DNA of 15,175 nt from Endomicrobium sp. (GTDB lineage Bacteria > Elusimicrobiota > Endomicrobiia > Endomicrobiales > Endomicrobiaceae), in the NCBI GenBank assembly GCA_031273645.1, contig JAISRM010000071.1, forward strand, positions 1-15,175. Reading direction: 5' to 3'. The notes below the pieces were generated by a model, which was not told the origin of the DNA, made no database searches, and saw only the letters and a program-made list of their open reading frames with translations. Shown here piece after piece: positions 7,581 to 15,175 of the stretch (positions are counted from its first letter, which is position 1; the number at the start of each line of letters is the position of its first letter). A program made the translations under genes and the position numbers.

Positions 7581-10500
7581 GCCAATATGGCAAATGCGGA
7601 AATGATGCTTTTTCCTGTTTTGCAAAACTCCAAACCGCAGCTTTTTGATAATTTTGCCAAAATAACGGATTTTGCAAATTTCGGCGGGGAAACATTAGTT
7701 TTAAACATACAGGACTTTCATCTTAACCCCGAAGTGCAAAAGAATATAAGTTCCATAATAGATATTCTTGTTAAAAATTACGGAATCAAAAACGTCTATG
7801 TGGAAGGAGCGAGCGGCAAAGTAAGCACGTCTTGGCTTAGCGATATAAAAGATGAGAAAATAAGAAAAGAAGTAACAAACGGGCTTTTAGACGAAGGCGC
7901 TCTTACGGCAAGCGAATATTATGCAAGTCTTAACGGTAAAAAAGATTTTATTTACGGCATAGAAGACGCTAAAATTCACGATATAAACGTAAAAAGGCTT
8001 GCCGGCATTATTGAGCTTAAACCCTATTATGCAAAAATTATTGAACGCATGTCCGATGATTTGGACTTTTTGCAAAACAAATATTTCAACGTTAACAATA
8101 AAAGGTTTGAAAATTTCGTTAAACGCTATAAAAACGGCAAAATAGCGGCAAAAAAATATTATGCGACGCTTTTTAAATATTTAAACCGCAATTCCGGCGC
8201 CATATTATTGCCGGCAGACGCGCGGGATTATCCTAATATCGTCTTGTTTTTGCGTTTTGATGATTTGCAAAAGCGTTTAAATGAATCAAAGCTTTTGCGC
8301 CAATTAAATGAAATTATATTGAAAGTTAAAGAGACTTTGCCTTATTCGTCTTTGCCTAAAAACGGCGATTTAGACGAACCCGACAAAATTTTAGCTTACC
8401 TGCAAAGCCTTCCAAAAGATTTTCAGGAAAAATATTTTTCTCTTGAAATTCAAAATTTCATAACTCTGCGCAATTTATATCTTCAGATAAACCCCGTCGC
8501 ATTAATAAAAGAAGAAAGAACTCTTATCAACGAAATACGCACGGGCTTTGCCCAAAGCTCAAACGAACTTGAAATATCTTTTTTGAGCGATTTTTTTCTG
8601 TATTTCAGCGATTATATGACCGCTTCAATTTCTGCCGACAATTATGAGTATCTTTTAGAGAAATTTGAAAAATTTGAAACATTATGGGAAAAACATTCCT
8701 ACTATAATAATTCTCTTTTTGAAGCGCGCCCGTTTTTTGATCTTTTAAACGCTTATTATGCGGCAAACGATAAAAGAAACGGGATTTTTCTCGACGTTTT
8801 GCAAATTAAGCAAAACGGCGGCGGCGCTTTAAAGAGTTCGGAAAACTTTGAAGAGCTTTTGTCTGATGCAAAAAATATAAGCGTCGTTATTACCGGCGGC
8901 TATCACAGCAAAGGCGTTTCTGAAATTCTTAAGCAAAAAGGAATTTCTTATGCGGTGCTTACGCCTTATGTCAACGGAGATATTTCAAAAACGCTTGTCA
9001 ATTATGAAAATCTCGCTTTGGAGCAGGCGGGGTTTCCATCGCAAACTTTGGCTTTGGCGCTTGCTTCGCAGTCTTCCGACGTTAAAAAGGCTCAATTGCT
9101 TTTTAGCTGGGCGCAAAAAAATCTTGTTGAAGTTTTGCATACGCAGGAAAATATTAATTTTCTTATAGAAAAACTAAACGAGTCTTCAGGCGGAAATATT
9201 GTATTTACCGTCTCAGATTCGGTTATCTACGCAAACGGCAAACCTTTTGCAGACATATCTGAAAACAAAGACGGAAAAATAACTATTAAAAAACATCAGA
9301 AATTCAGCCGCGTCCAAACGCAGTCCGACGGCAATTTTTTAACGCCCGAAAAATCGCGCGCGCTTTTAAAAGATTTTTATTCCGTATTTAACGCAACTTC
9401 TTTAAATTTCGGTTCAAATATAGTTGTTCCTAATTTCTACCCTGCATTAAAAAGTTTTGCTGAATTTGCCTCAAAAAATAAACTTTTCAGAGGCGGCGGG
9501 CTGGTTTTTGACATAGCCGGAATTTCTAATCCCAAAGAGAGCATAGACGATGTTGAAACAAGGCTTGTGGCAAGAATGCCGGATTTTTTACAAAAAGCGA
9601 TAAATGAAAATCAGATAAAAAAAGAAGATTTTAAAAACAATGACGATTGGCTGAAATTTTTGTGGGTTTCCGGACTTTTAAACGATTTTATAAGCGGCAA
9701 AACCAGAAGCGAAAAGCAGAAATTCTCTTTAATAAAATCTTTATTTTACGCTCCTTTTAGCGAACTTGAAGAAATATCTGCGGCGATAGCGGCAAAAGCA
9801 AGCGGAGACGACAGCCTCTATGAAAAATTTATAAATAAACATAATTACGACGGAAAGCAAAAAGATCAGCTGAGTTCGGGGGTTTTGCAAATTTATAATG
9901 CCGTTATAAATTTGCTGGCAAAACATGCCGGCGCGCGCAGAATACGCAATACCGTAATCCGCATGCATTTTGCTTATAATTTAAAAGTCATATTAAAGGC
10001 TTTTTTTCAAAACTTCGTCAGAGCGTTTAAAGGCGAACGATTCATTTATCCTGCCGTAATGACGGTTTCGGTTGTAGTAAAAAAGAAAAACGCCGCCGCC
10101 GTAATAAAAAATATAGATGAAATAAGAAAGCTTCATCCCGAAGCTATAATTCCGGAAAACGTTGAAAGTTTAACGGAAGGCTTTAACATTGAGTTTGATG
10201 ACGAAGAGACGGCCGAGACGTTTAGAACTGGAGCATTGAGAAACTTTATTTTGGCCGAAAGAAACGCAGGCGCAAACAATGAAGAGAAAAACTCTGCGGT
10301 TCAAGTTGCTGCAGACACAGCCATAGCGGCCGTAAAGCCGATAAGCTTTCCGTCGTCGCTTGCCGACATAATAAGCAATGAAGTAATAGAGGATATAACA
10401 AAAGAAAACAGATTCACTTATAATGACAGAGATGGTTTTGTTAAAAACGCGCTTTCAAAAACGGTAAAAGAGATAATAAATAATCCGCAAAGCGATAAAG

Positions 10501-13500
10501 CGCGCAGCGTTAAGCGGCAGCTTAAAAGCTTTGGAGTAAGTTTAGGCAGCGTCAAAACGGATAAAGAAAAATCTTTAATATTAACAGATTCCGGCGAAGG
10601 TTCCACGCCTTTTAGCATAGAAATCCGCCAAGACGGAACCATAAGCAAATATTATTATGTTCAAAGAGACGGCTCCGGAGGTTTTAACGATAAGTCGCCG
10701 ATCATAAAGTCTGCCTCTTTATTGGCATATACAGGCATAAGTCTGTATAAAGCCGTTAACGCGCTTCTTGTATTTGGCGATTCCTTACCCGAAAGCAAAA
10801 GCGAAGCGTCATTGCAGGAAAAAGACGAAAACTATAAACAAGACGAAGTTTTGCTTGTTTATGCCGACGAATCTTTAGACAAAATTTCTCTTCTTATCCG
10901 TCTCCTTTTTGAAGGCGCCGACGATTTAGGAACCGTTTTAAGACAGACTGAGGAAGCAAACGCCGCGCGCAGACATTTTGAAAAATTAGGCATTACTTTT
11001 GAATACGACGATTTAAGATACTTAAATAAAGATTCCGTTTTAGTCTATAAAAACAATAAACCTATACTGCGTTTGGTTTTTGGAAACGCGCTGGGAAAAA
11101 TAAGATTTCATAATCTGATAAGCGTCGTGAACGTTGAAACCCGTAAAGAAGAACTAAAACAACAAGAAAAAAACAAAGATTTATTTTATCTGTTTGATTT
11201 GCTTGCTCTTACAGACGAAAAAAACATGCTTCAAACGGCGCATTTAGACGGAAAAGAAGTTGAAGAACTATCTAATGCCCAGAAAGTTTTTAAAGATCTT
11301 TTTGACTATTCCTCAGCGATAAAAAACGGCGACATTACATATTTATTTAATAAACGCGGCGATTACGACGTTTCAAAATTATTAAGGTATCAAACCTCAG
11401 ATTTATCTGCGCAAGAACAAAGCTATCTGGAACTTCGCGCGCCAAGCGCAGCGGTAAAAGTAATATTTGAAAACAACGGGCTTGCCACGTTTTATTTTGA
11501 TCCGTCAAACAGGCGGGAAGCCCAAAAACTTATTTCTGAAATTGAGAATGCAAAAGCAGAGCGCGCTCAAAAAGAGAACGTTGATTACAGTTGGCGGGAA
11601 AATAAAGACGCTCTTAAAAAACTTGCGCAAAACCTTTACTCCGATTTTACAAAAGACGTTTCAGACGGGCATATAAACAAAATAAAAACGCAATACGACG
11701 GCGTTTTCATTGAAGCCGACGGTTTTTATACAAACCCTGAAAATGCCGCAAAAGCAAGAATAAATTTCAACGGCAGCTTTATAGACATAGAAGACGGAGA
11801 AATATTTGTTTATACCCGCAGACTCTACGACGCCGACGGGAACCCTTTAAAATATTTGTTCAAACAAAAAATAAACGATTCTTCGCAAATAGACGCCAAA
11901 GAATTAAAAGAGTTTATAAACTTTCTCATTTCATACGGCGCGCAGCTTAACGACGTTTCATTGCAAACCTCTGTTCCTGCGGCAGCCGAATTTACGGGAA
12001 AAAGTTATGCGGGCAAAGAAACGATCGCCGCATTAACAAACGCGGCCGCGCAGGTTTTCTTAGACCATAATTCTTACAATGAAAACGCTCTTGTTAAACT
12101 TCTTAAAGAAAAATACGGCGCAGAAACGGATTTTTCGCAGTATTTCTTTAATTACACGGGCTTTGATTTAAGTTTGTTTAACGAAAAAGACAAAGATCCG
12201 TATTTAGAGAGAAGAAGAGGAAGCGGCGTTTTATCTTTAAAAATTCCAAATTCGCCGCTCGGGGATTTATATTTGTTTATAGCCGACGGAAAAATATGGT
12301 TTGATTACAGAAACGGATATGCAAATTTCAGATCTTGGCATTACAGCAATACAGAAGAAGAAATTGCCGGACTATACGCAAAAGACAATGCAGTCCAAAA
12401 CGCGCTCTATTCCGACGCTTTTGTCGCAAATGCCCAAAGCGCCGACGGAAAAAGCGTAAACGTTTTGCTTTCAAATATTTTAGAGGACATAATAAAATAC
12501 GGGTCGGCGCAAAATGCCGGTAATCAAAAAAAGCAGCTGGAGGGAATTTCCCTCTATGAAGGCTATCCGCATAAAAAAGCCGTTTCGCAAGGTTTAGCGG
12601 CGCAAAAAGATCCGGAAGAGGTTTTTAAATATTACAGCGAACATATGAAAGGCGAAGTCGCCGTAGGCGCGGCGTATGTTCCCACGCAAAATACGCTGTA
12701 TTTAGCTCAAGCCGTTAAAAAGGTTTTTGAGGAAAAAGACTTTAAAAATTCTCATATAAAAAAATATTTTGACGGACTTTTAAAAAAGTTCCCATATCCC
12801 GCCGAAATCTTGTTAACTTCCGAAGGCGTTGAAATAAGAGTAGGACGGAAAGATAAAGAAGCGCAAGAAGATTTTAGAACCGGCATAATTATAAATAAAG
12901 ACGGCAGGGTTCTTGAAATAAAAGACCGCCAATACGCCGATGAAAATAAACAGCGTTTTGTTCAGATCAATAATACTTTATACCTTACTTCGCCTCAAAA
13001 TCAAGACAGCGATTTGCATTATTTATATTCGGGCAAAGAGCTGACCGAACTTACCGGCGTGAAATATAAAGCGCAGAGAAACGGAATAGTTAAATTCTCA
13101 AAAAAACATGATTTTTCTTATGAAGATCTGGACGAAAATAATATTGAAGAATTTGCAAAAGCTTTATATTCGTGGGTAGGAAAAACAGGCGAGCCGTCTT
13201 TTAGCAAAGAGCAGCTGGAACTCGCCGTTGAAAGAATAAAGCATTTTGGCATAAAGTCCGGATTTGTAAGAGTAAACGGCAAAATTGCCGCTTTTGCCGT
13301 AGGCGAATATGTGGGCGACGGGGAATTTGATATATATATTCAGAAATCCGACAATAGCATAAACGGTCTTATCAATACCATCAATCATCTTTTTATACGC
13401 GAAAATTTTTCCGAAGGGTTTTTAAACTTTGAAGAGGATCTCAGCATTGAAGGTTTGAGAAAGATGAAACTTTCATATTTCCCGCTTAATAAAACAAGAG

Positions 13501-15175
13501 AATACGGCGATGCGGATCTGAAATATCATAGCGGCATTTTATTTACCGGTTTTATAGAAGAAGCTATAAATTACGGCAAAGAAGAGCCTGCGGCGCAAGA
13601 GTCAGAGGCGCTTGAGGAATACAAAATTTTAAAAACTCATATAAGTAAAGCCGGTCCCGTTTTGGAAAAACTGAAAGAAGAATTTGACGGCAAATATACT
13701 CAAAATCAAGACGCCAACGGCGTCATTACTTTTGAAGTGTCGCCTGAGATTTATGAAAAATTTAAAGAAGTTTTGTTTCCTGTTAAAAAAACAGCCGTCG
13801 TAGCCGTCGGCGCTGCGCTTGGCGGCGCTGCCGTTGGCGCGCTGCCGGGTCTGTCGGCGGCTGTCGCCGGCGCTGCAAATGCCGGCTCAGATTACAGCGA
13901 CCCTCAAGTTCAAAAATTTCTGCAAAGAGCCGTCGAGAAAATAATAGAAAACCCGTCGCTTCTGTCAGTGTTTAACAAAGACGCGCCGGATGCGCCGTCG
14001 GCAATAAAAGCGCCGAAAGCGCTGATAGGAATATCTAAAGGCGGGCAAAAATATTTATACATTACTCCAAATCAAAGCGATTTAAAATTTAACGTAATCA
14101 TTTATCCTTACGACTATAAAAACGTTAAAGCAGGACAGCCCGTGAAAGGTTTTATAGCCGACAAAGAAAGCGGCAGATTTGAAGATTTGTCGCAGGTAAG
14201 CTATGCTGCGGTTTCCGCCGCTGCGGCAGAAACTATAGAAAAACTTATAGATTTAGGAAAAACCCTGCCGGAAACAAAAACCGAAAAACCGCGCCAAGAA
14301 AATATTGTCAGCGAACTTATAGAAATAGACGCGGCTTTTGATTCTTTAGGCGTTTTAGCAAAAAGCCTGTTTGACAGTTATAAAGGCGATAAAAAGACTT
14401 GGGAAAACATAGAAAAAACTTTAAAAGACCGCTTAAAAGCCGCCGGCATAGACGACGTGGAATTTGAAGTAAGCGACGAGGTAAGATACCTTAACTGCGA
14501 CTATTTCAGCGTTTCCGTTAAAGGCGAAAAACTTTTTACCGTAGTTTTTGGACACCCGATATACGACGACGACGGGACATTGATAAAATTTCAAAACGTA
14601 ATAAATATAATAGACGAACGTTCTGACGCCGCAAACAGAAAGCGTTACCCCGATAGTACAAAACACGAAGACCTGCTGCATTTAAGCGATTTAGCCGGTT
14701 TTCGCGCTCAAGACATAATAACAAGCTCGTTCATAAACGAAAATCCCGATTCTCCCGTCTCTAAAACGCTTAAAATATTGACGCAGACAGCCGACGCGTT
14801 AAGCGGGAAAAAATTAAAATTGAGCGGCGGCTCTAATATGCCGCTAAGGTATCAGGTTTTATCAAAACATATTCTTGCCAAAGACATTGAAGAATTAAAA
14901 TCTATATCTGCCGATGCAAAAAGTTTAGACGGCGTAGAGACTTTTTATTTTAATCTTAAAGACAGACAAAACGCGCAGGAACTGATAAACCGCGCGAAAA
15001 CAAATTATGAAAACGACGTTATAAGCAAAGCTCAAAATTATTCTCTGCCGGAAAACAAATCGGCGCTGACAAACGCGGCTAAAAGTTTTTGGCTTGGCTA
15101 TATAAACGGCGAAAAAAATGAAATTTTGGAAAAGTTTAAGGAAGCGGGCGTAAAAATAATATCGGCGGACTTATA
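7500..15175 (+). CDS. Giant secreted protein with N-terminal TIKI/TraB-like domain, internal duplication and DUF2156 domain (3' end outside window)
   Basis: The frame is open for 2,558 codons from ATG 7500 to the right edge. The nearest upstream in-frame stop is TAG at 7473, and GGAG lies 5 nt before the ATG. Layout by residue: signal peptide 1-27 (MKRKKW, then LLAAVFAFGVI, likely cleavage after ACA at A27); TIKI-like domain about 63-490 (D72, H74, E102, H469); a mixed region about 490-860 that includes a basic amphipathic stretch 810-860; duplicated block copy A about 865-1407; further alpha/beta modules to about 1837; DUF2156-like domain about 1838-2003; glycine-zipper hydrophobic segment 2099-2125; block copy B about 2051-2557, running to the window edge. 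Only two Cys were found (26, in the signal peptide, and 2333). The N-terminal 490 residues are paralogous to the divergent gene. The protein is predicted to be exported. Biochemical role is unknown; the DUF2156 domain suggests a transferase fold, but its activity outside the cytoplasm is doubtful. Confidence 0.95.
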   Translation, partial: MKRKKWLSVLLAAVFAFGVIGQDFACAANMANAEMMLFPVLQNSKPQLFDNFAKITDFANFGGETLVLNIQDFHLNPEVQKNISSIIDILVKNYGIKNVYVEGASGKVSTSWLSDIKDEKIRKEVTNGLLDEGALTASEYYASLNGKKDFIYGIEDAKIHDINVKRLAGIIELKPYYAKIIERMSDDLDFLQNKYFNVNNKRFENFVKRYKNGKIAAKKYYATLFKYLNRNSGAILLPADARDYPNIVLFLRFDDLQKRLNESKLLRQLNEIILKVKETLPYSSLPKNGDLDEPDKILAYLQSLPKDFQEKYFSLEIQNFITLRNLYLQINPVALIKEERTLINEIRTGFAQSSNELEISFLSDFFLYFSDYMTASISADNYEYLLEKFEKFETLWEKHSYYNNSLFEARPFFDLLNAYYAANDKRNGIFLDVLQIKQNGGGALKSSENFEELLSDAKNISVVITGGYHSKGVSEILKQKGISYAVLTPYVNGDISKTLVNYENLALEQAGFPSQTLALALASQSSDVKKAQLLFSWAQKNLVEVLHTQENINFLIEKLNESSGGNIVFTVSDSVIYANGKPFADISENKDGKITIKKHQKFSRVQTQSDGNFLTPEKSRALLKDFYSVFNATSLNFGSNIVVPNFYPALKSFAEFASKNKLFRGGGLVFDIAGISNPKESIDDVETRLVARMPDFLQKAINENQIKKEDFKNNDDWLKFLWVSGLLNDFISGKTRSEKQKFSLIKSLFYAPFSELEEISAAIAAKASGDDSLYEKFINKHNYDGKQKDQLSSGVLQIYNAVINLLAKHAGARRIRNTVIRMHFAYNLKVILKAFFQNFVRAFKGERFIYPAVMTVSVVVKKKNAAAVIKNIDEIRKLHPEAIIPENVESLTEGFNIEFDDEETAETFRTGALRNFILAERNAGANNEEKNSAVQVAADTAIAAVKPISFPSSLADIISNEVIEDITKENRFTYNDRDGFVKNALSKTVKEIINNPQSDKARSVKRQLKSFGVSLGSVKTDKEKSLILTDSGEGSTPFSIEIRQDGTISKYYYVQRDGSGGFNDKSPIIKSASLLAYTGISLYKAVNALLVFGDSLPESKSEASLQEKDENYKQDEVLLVYADESLDKISLLIRLLFEGADDLGTVLRQTEEANAARRHFEKLGITFEYDDLRYLNKDSVLVYKNNKPILRLVFGNALGKIRFHNLISVVNVETRKEELKQQEKNKDLFYLFDLLALTDEKNMLQTAHLDGKEVEELSNAQKVFKDLFDYSSAIKNGDITYLFNKRGDYDVSKLLRYQTSDLSAQEQSYLELRAPSAAVKVIFENNGLATFYFDPSNRREAQKLISEIENAKAERAQKENVDYSWRENKDALKKLAQNLYSDFTKDVSDGHINKIKTQYDGVFIEADGFYTNPENAAKARINFNGSFIDIEDGEIFVYTRRLYDADGNPLKYLFKQKINDSSQIDAKELKEFINFLISYGAQLNDVSLQTSVPAAAEFTGKSYAGKETIAALTNAAAQVFLDHNSYNENALVKLLKEKYGAETDFSQYFFNYTGFDLSLFNEKDKDPYLERRRGSGVLSLKIPNSPLGDLYLFIADGKIWFDYRNGYANFRSWHYSNTEEEIAGLYAKDNAVQNALYSDAFVANAQSADGKSVNVLLSNILEDIIKYGSAQNAGNQKKQLEGISLYEGYPHKKAVSQGLAAQKDPEEVFKYYSEHMKGEVAVGAAYVPTQNTLYLAQAVKKVFEEKDFKNSHIKKYFDGLLKKFPYPAEILLTSEGVEIRVGRKDKEAQEDFRTGIIINKDGRVLEIKDRQYADENKQRFVQINNTLYLTSPQNQDSDLHYLYSGKELTELTGVKYKAQRNGIVKFSKKHDFSYEDLDENNIEEFAKALYSWVGKTGEPSFSKEQLELAVERIKHFGIKSGFVRVNGKIAAFAVGEYVGDGEFDIYIQKSDNSINGLINTINHLFIRENFSEGFLNFEEDLSIEGLRKMKLSYFPLNKTREYGDADLKYHSGILFTGFIEEAINYGKEEPAAQESEALEEYKILKTHISKAGPVLEKLKEEFDGKYTQNQDANGVITFEVSPEIYEKFKEVLFPVKKTAVVAVGAALGGAAVGALPGLSAAVAGAANAGSDYSDPQVQKFLQRAVEKIIENPSLLSVFNKDAPDAPSAIKAPKALIGISKGGQKYLYITPNQSDLKFNVIIYPYDYKNVKAGQPVKGFIADKESGRFEDLSQVSYAAVSAAAAETIEKLIDLGKTLPETKTEKPRQENIVSELIEIDAAFDSLGVLAKSLFDSYKGDKKTWENIEKTLKDRLKAAGIDDVEFEVSDEVRYLNCDYFSVSVKGEKLFTVVFGHPIYDDDGTLIKFQNVINIIDERSDAANRKRYPDSTKHEDLLHLSDLAGFRAQDIITSSFINENPDSPVSKTLKILTQTADALSGKKLKLSGGSNMPLRYQVLSKHILAKDIEELKSISADAKSLDGVETFYFNLKDRQNAQELINRAKTNYENDVISKAQNYSLPENKSALTNAAKSFWLGYINGEKNEILEKFKEAGVKIISADL
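7686..8969 (+). other. TIKI/TraB/ChaN-like domain, right protein (residues about 63-490)
   Basis: The landmarks match the divergent paralogue in the same order: LNIQDFHLNPEVQKNI (D72, H74), YVEGASGKVSTSWLS (E102), TASEYYASLNG, INPVALIKEER, VITGGYHSKGV (H469) and AVLTPYV. The distance from the first His to the last is 395 residues here and 400 in the left protein. The second His of the left protein's HAH is Asn here, so only the first His is conserved between the two. The domain directly follows the signal peptide and would lie outside the cytoplasm. Hydrolase or ligand-binding activity is inferred only. Confidence 0.55.
10092..11720 (+). repeat. Internal duplication, copy A (residues about 865-1407)
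   Basis: This protein-level block aligns collinearly with copy B. Landmarks here and in B: GFNIEF / GVITFEV near the start, VKEIINNP (989-996) / VEKIIENP (2145-2152), RYLN (1173-1176) / RYLN (2329-2332), RLVFG / TVVFG, TFYF (1330) / TFYF (2481), ENKDAL (1367) / ENKSAL (2518), FIEAD / IISAD at the end. The offset is 1,156 residues at the first two internal landmarks and 1,151 at the last two. The first 110 residues of the block are less similar. The fold appears to be repeated helix-plus-beta-strand modules. Function is unknown. Confidence 0.8.
13011..13508 (+). other. DUF2156-like (GNAT-fold, MprF C-terminal type) domain in the right protein
   Basis: Residues about 1838-2003 show the family's landmarks in order: an YLYSGKELTELTG lead-in, GVKYKAQRNGIVKF (K1855, Y1856, R1860, N1861; family pattern G-K-K-Y-x-x-K-R-N), SYEDLDENNIEEF, the central strand pair GFVRVNGKIAAFAVGE, DIYIQKSD, INGLINTINHLF, and the signature NFEEDLSIEGLRKMKLSY (1976-1993). 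The signature differs from the remembered family pattern at Phe1977, Ser1982 and Met1989. The family resembles the aminoacyl-transferring half of phosphatidylglycerol lysyltransferase. The more N-terminal GNAT half is not clearly recognisable, so the domain may be partial or diverged. Confidence 0.75.
13650..15170 (+). repeat. Internal duplication, copy B (residues about 2051-2557)
   Basis: This is the second copy of the block seen at residues 865-1407, running to the right edge of the window. It differs from copy A most clearly in its glycine-zipper segment (2099-2125), where copy A has a more ordinary Ala/Val-rich stretch (AVQVAADTAIAAVKPI). Similarity is at protein level only; the DNA has diverged, so the duplication is old. 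Confidence 0.8.
13794..13886 (+). other. Glycine-zipper hydrophobic segment in the right protein
   Basis: Residues 2099-2129 are almost entirely Ala, Val, Gly and Leu, with three G-x-x-x-G spacings (G2104-G2108, G2109-G2113, G2113-G2117) and a Lys pair just before. This is long enough to enter or cross a membrane, or to pack as helical hairpins. The local DNA is much richer in GC than its surroundings because of the Ala and Gly codons. Confidence 0.7.

Noticed and set aside
7481..7643. Upstream ATG at 7481 as the start of a leader peptide or of the right gene.
   Set aside because: It is in a different frame, opens only about 50 codons, overlaps the real gene throughout, and its upstream spacing to a ribosome binding site is worse than that of ATG 7500.

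Overview
The window holds two very large, divergently transcribed protein genes and almost nothing else. Both are truncated by the window edges. The left gene (minus strand, 7193 down to base 1) is open for 2,397 codons. The right gene (plus strand, 7500 to 15175) is open for 2,558 codons. I read both frames codon by codon and found no in-frame stop or frameshift. They are separated by a 306-bp AT-rich intergenic region that carries a plausible promoter for each gene.

Both predicted proteins begin with a Sec-type signal peptide, followed by the same domain of about 430 residues. That domain has an Asp-x-His near the start, Glu-Gly-(Gly/Ala) about 30 residues later, and Gly-Gly-Tyr-His near the end. 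I interpret it as a divergent member of the TIKI/TraB/ChaN-like superfamily. The genes are therefore paralogues at their N-termini and probably encode exported or surface giant proteins. Downstream they diverge. The left protein has a Ser/Thr/Gln/Glu 5-residue repeat, a second signal-peptide-like hydrophobic segment, an acidic 22-residue repeat (66-bp minisatellite), and then about 1,550 residues of mostly helical, unrecognised sequence. The right protein has a large internal duplication (copies about 1,150-1,190 residues apart). Between the copies lies a domain recognisable as DUF2156, the GNAT-like fold of the phosphatidylglycerol lysyltransferase C-terminus. It also has a glycine-zipper hydrophobic segment.

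Organism: a bacterium, AT-rich overall but with frequent GCG/GCC Ala and GAC Asp codons. Giant secreted proteins opening with this 'QD-x-H ... EG' domain are, from memory, typical of Elusimicrobiota (for example Endomicrobium-like gut lineages) and Omnitrophota. This placement is tentative because the window has no rRNA or housekeeping gene.

How the genes work together is not known. The shared N-terminal domain, shared export signals and back-to-back promoters suggest co-regulated, functionally related envelope or extracellular proteins. No RNA genes, mobile elements, CRISPR arrays or terminators were seen.
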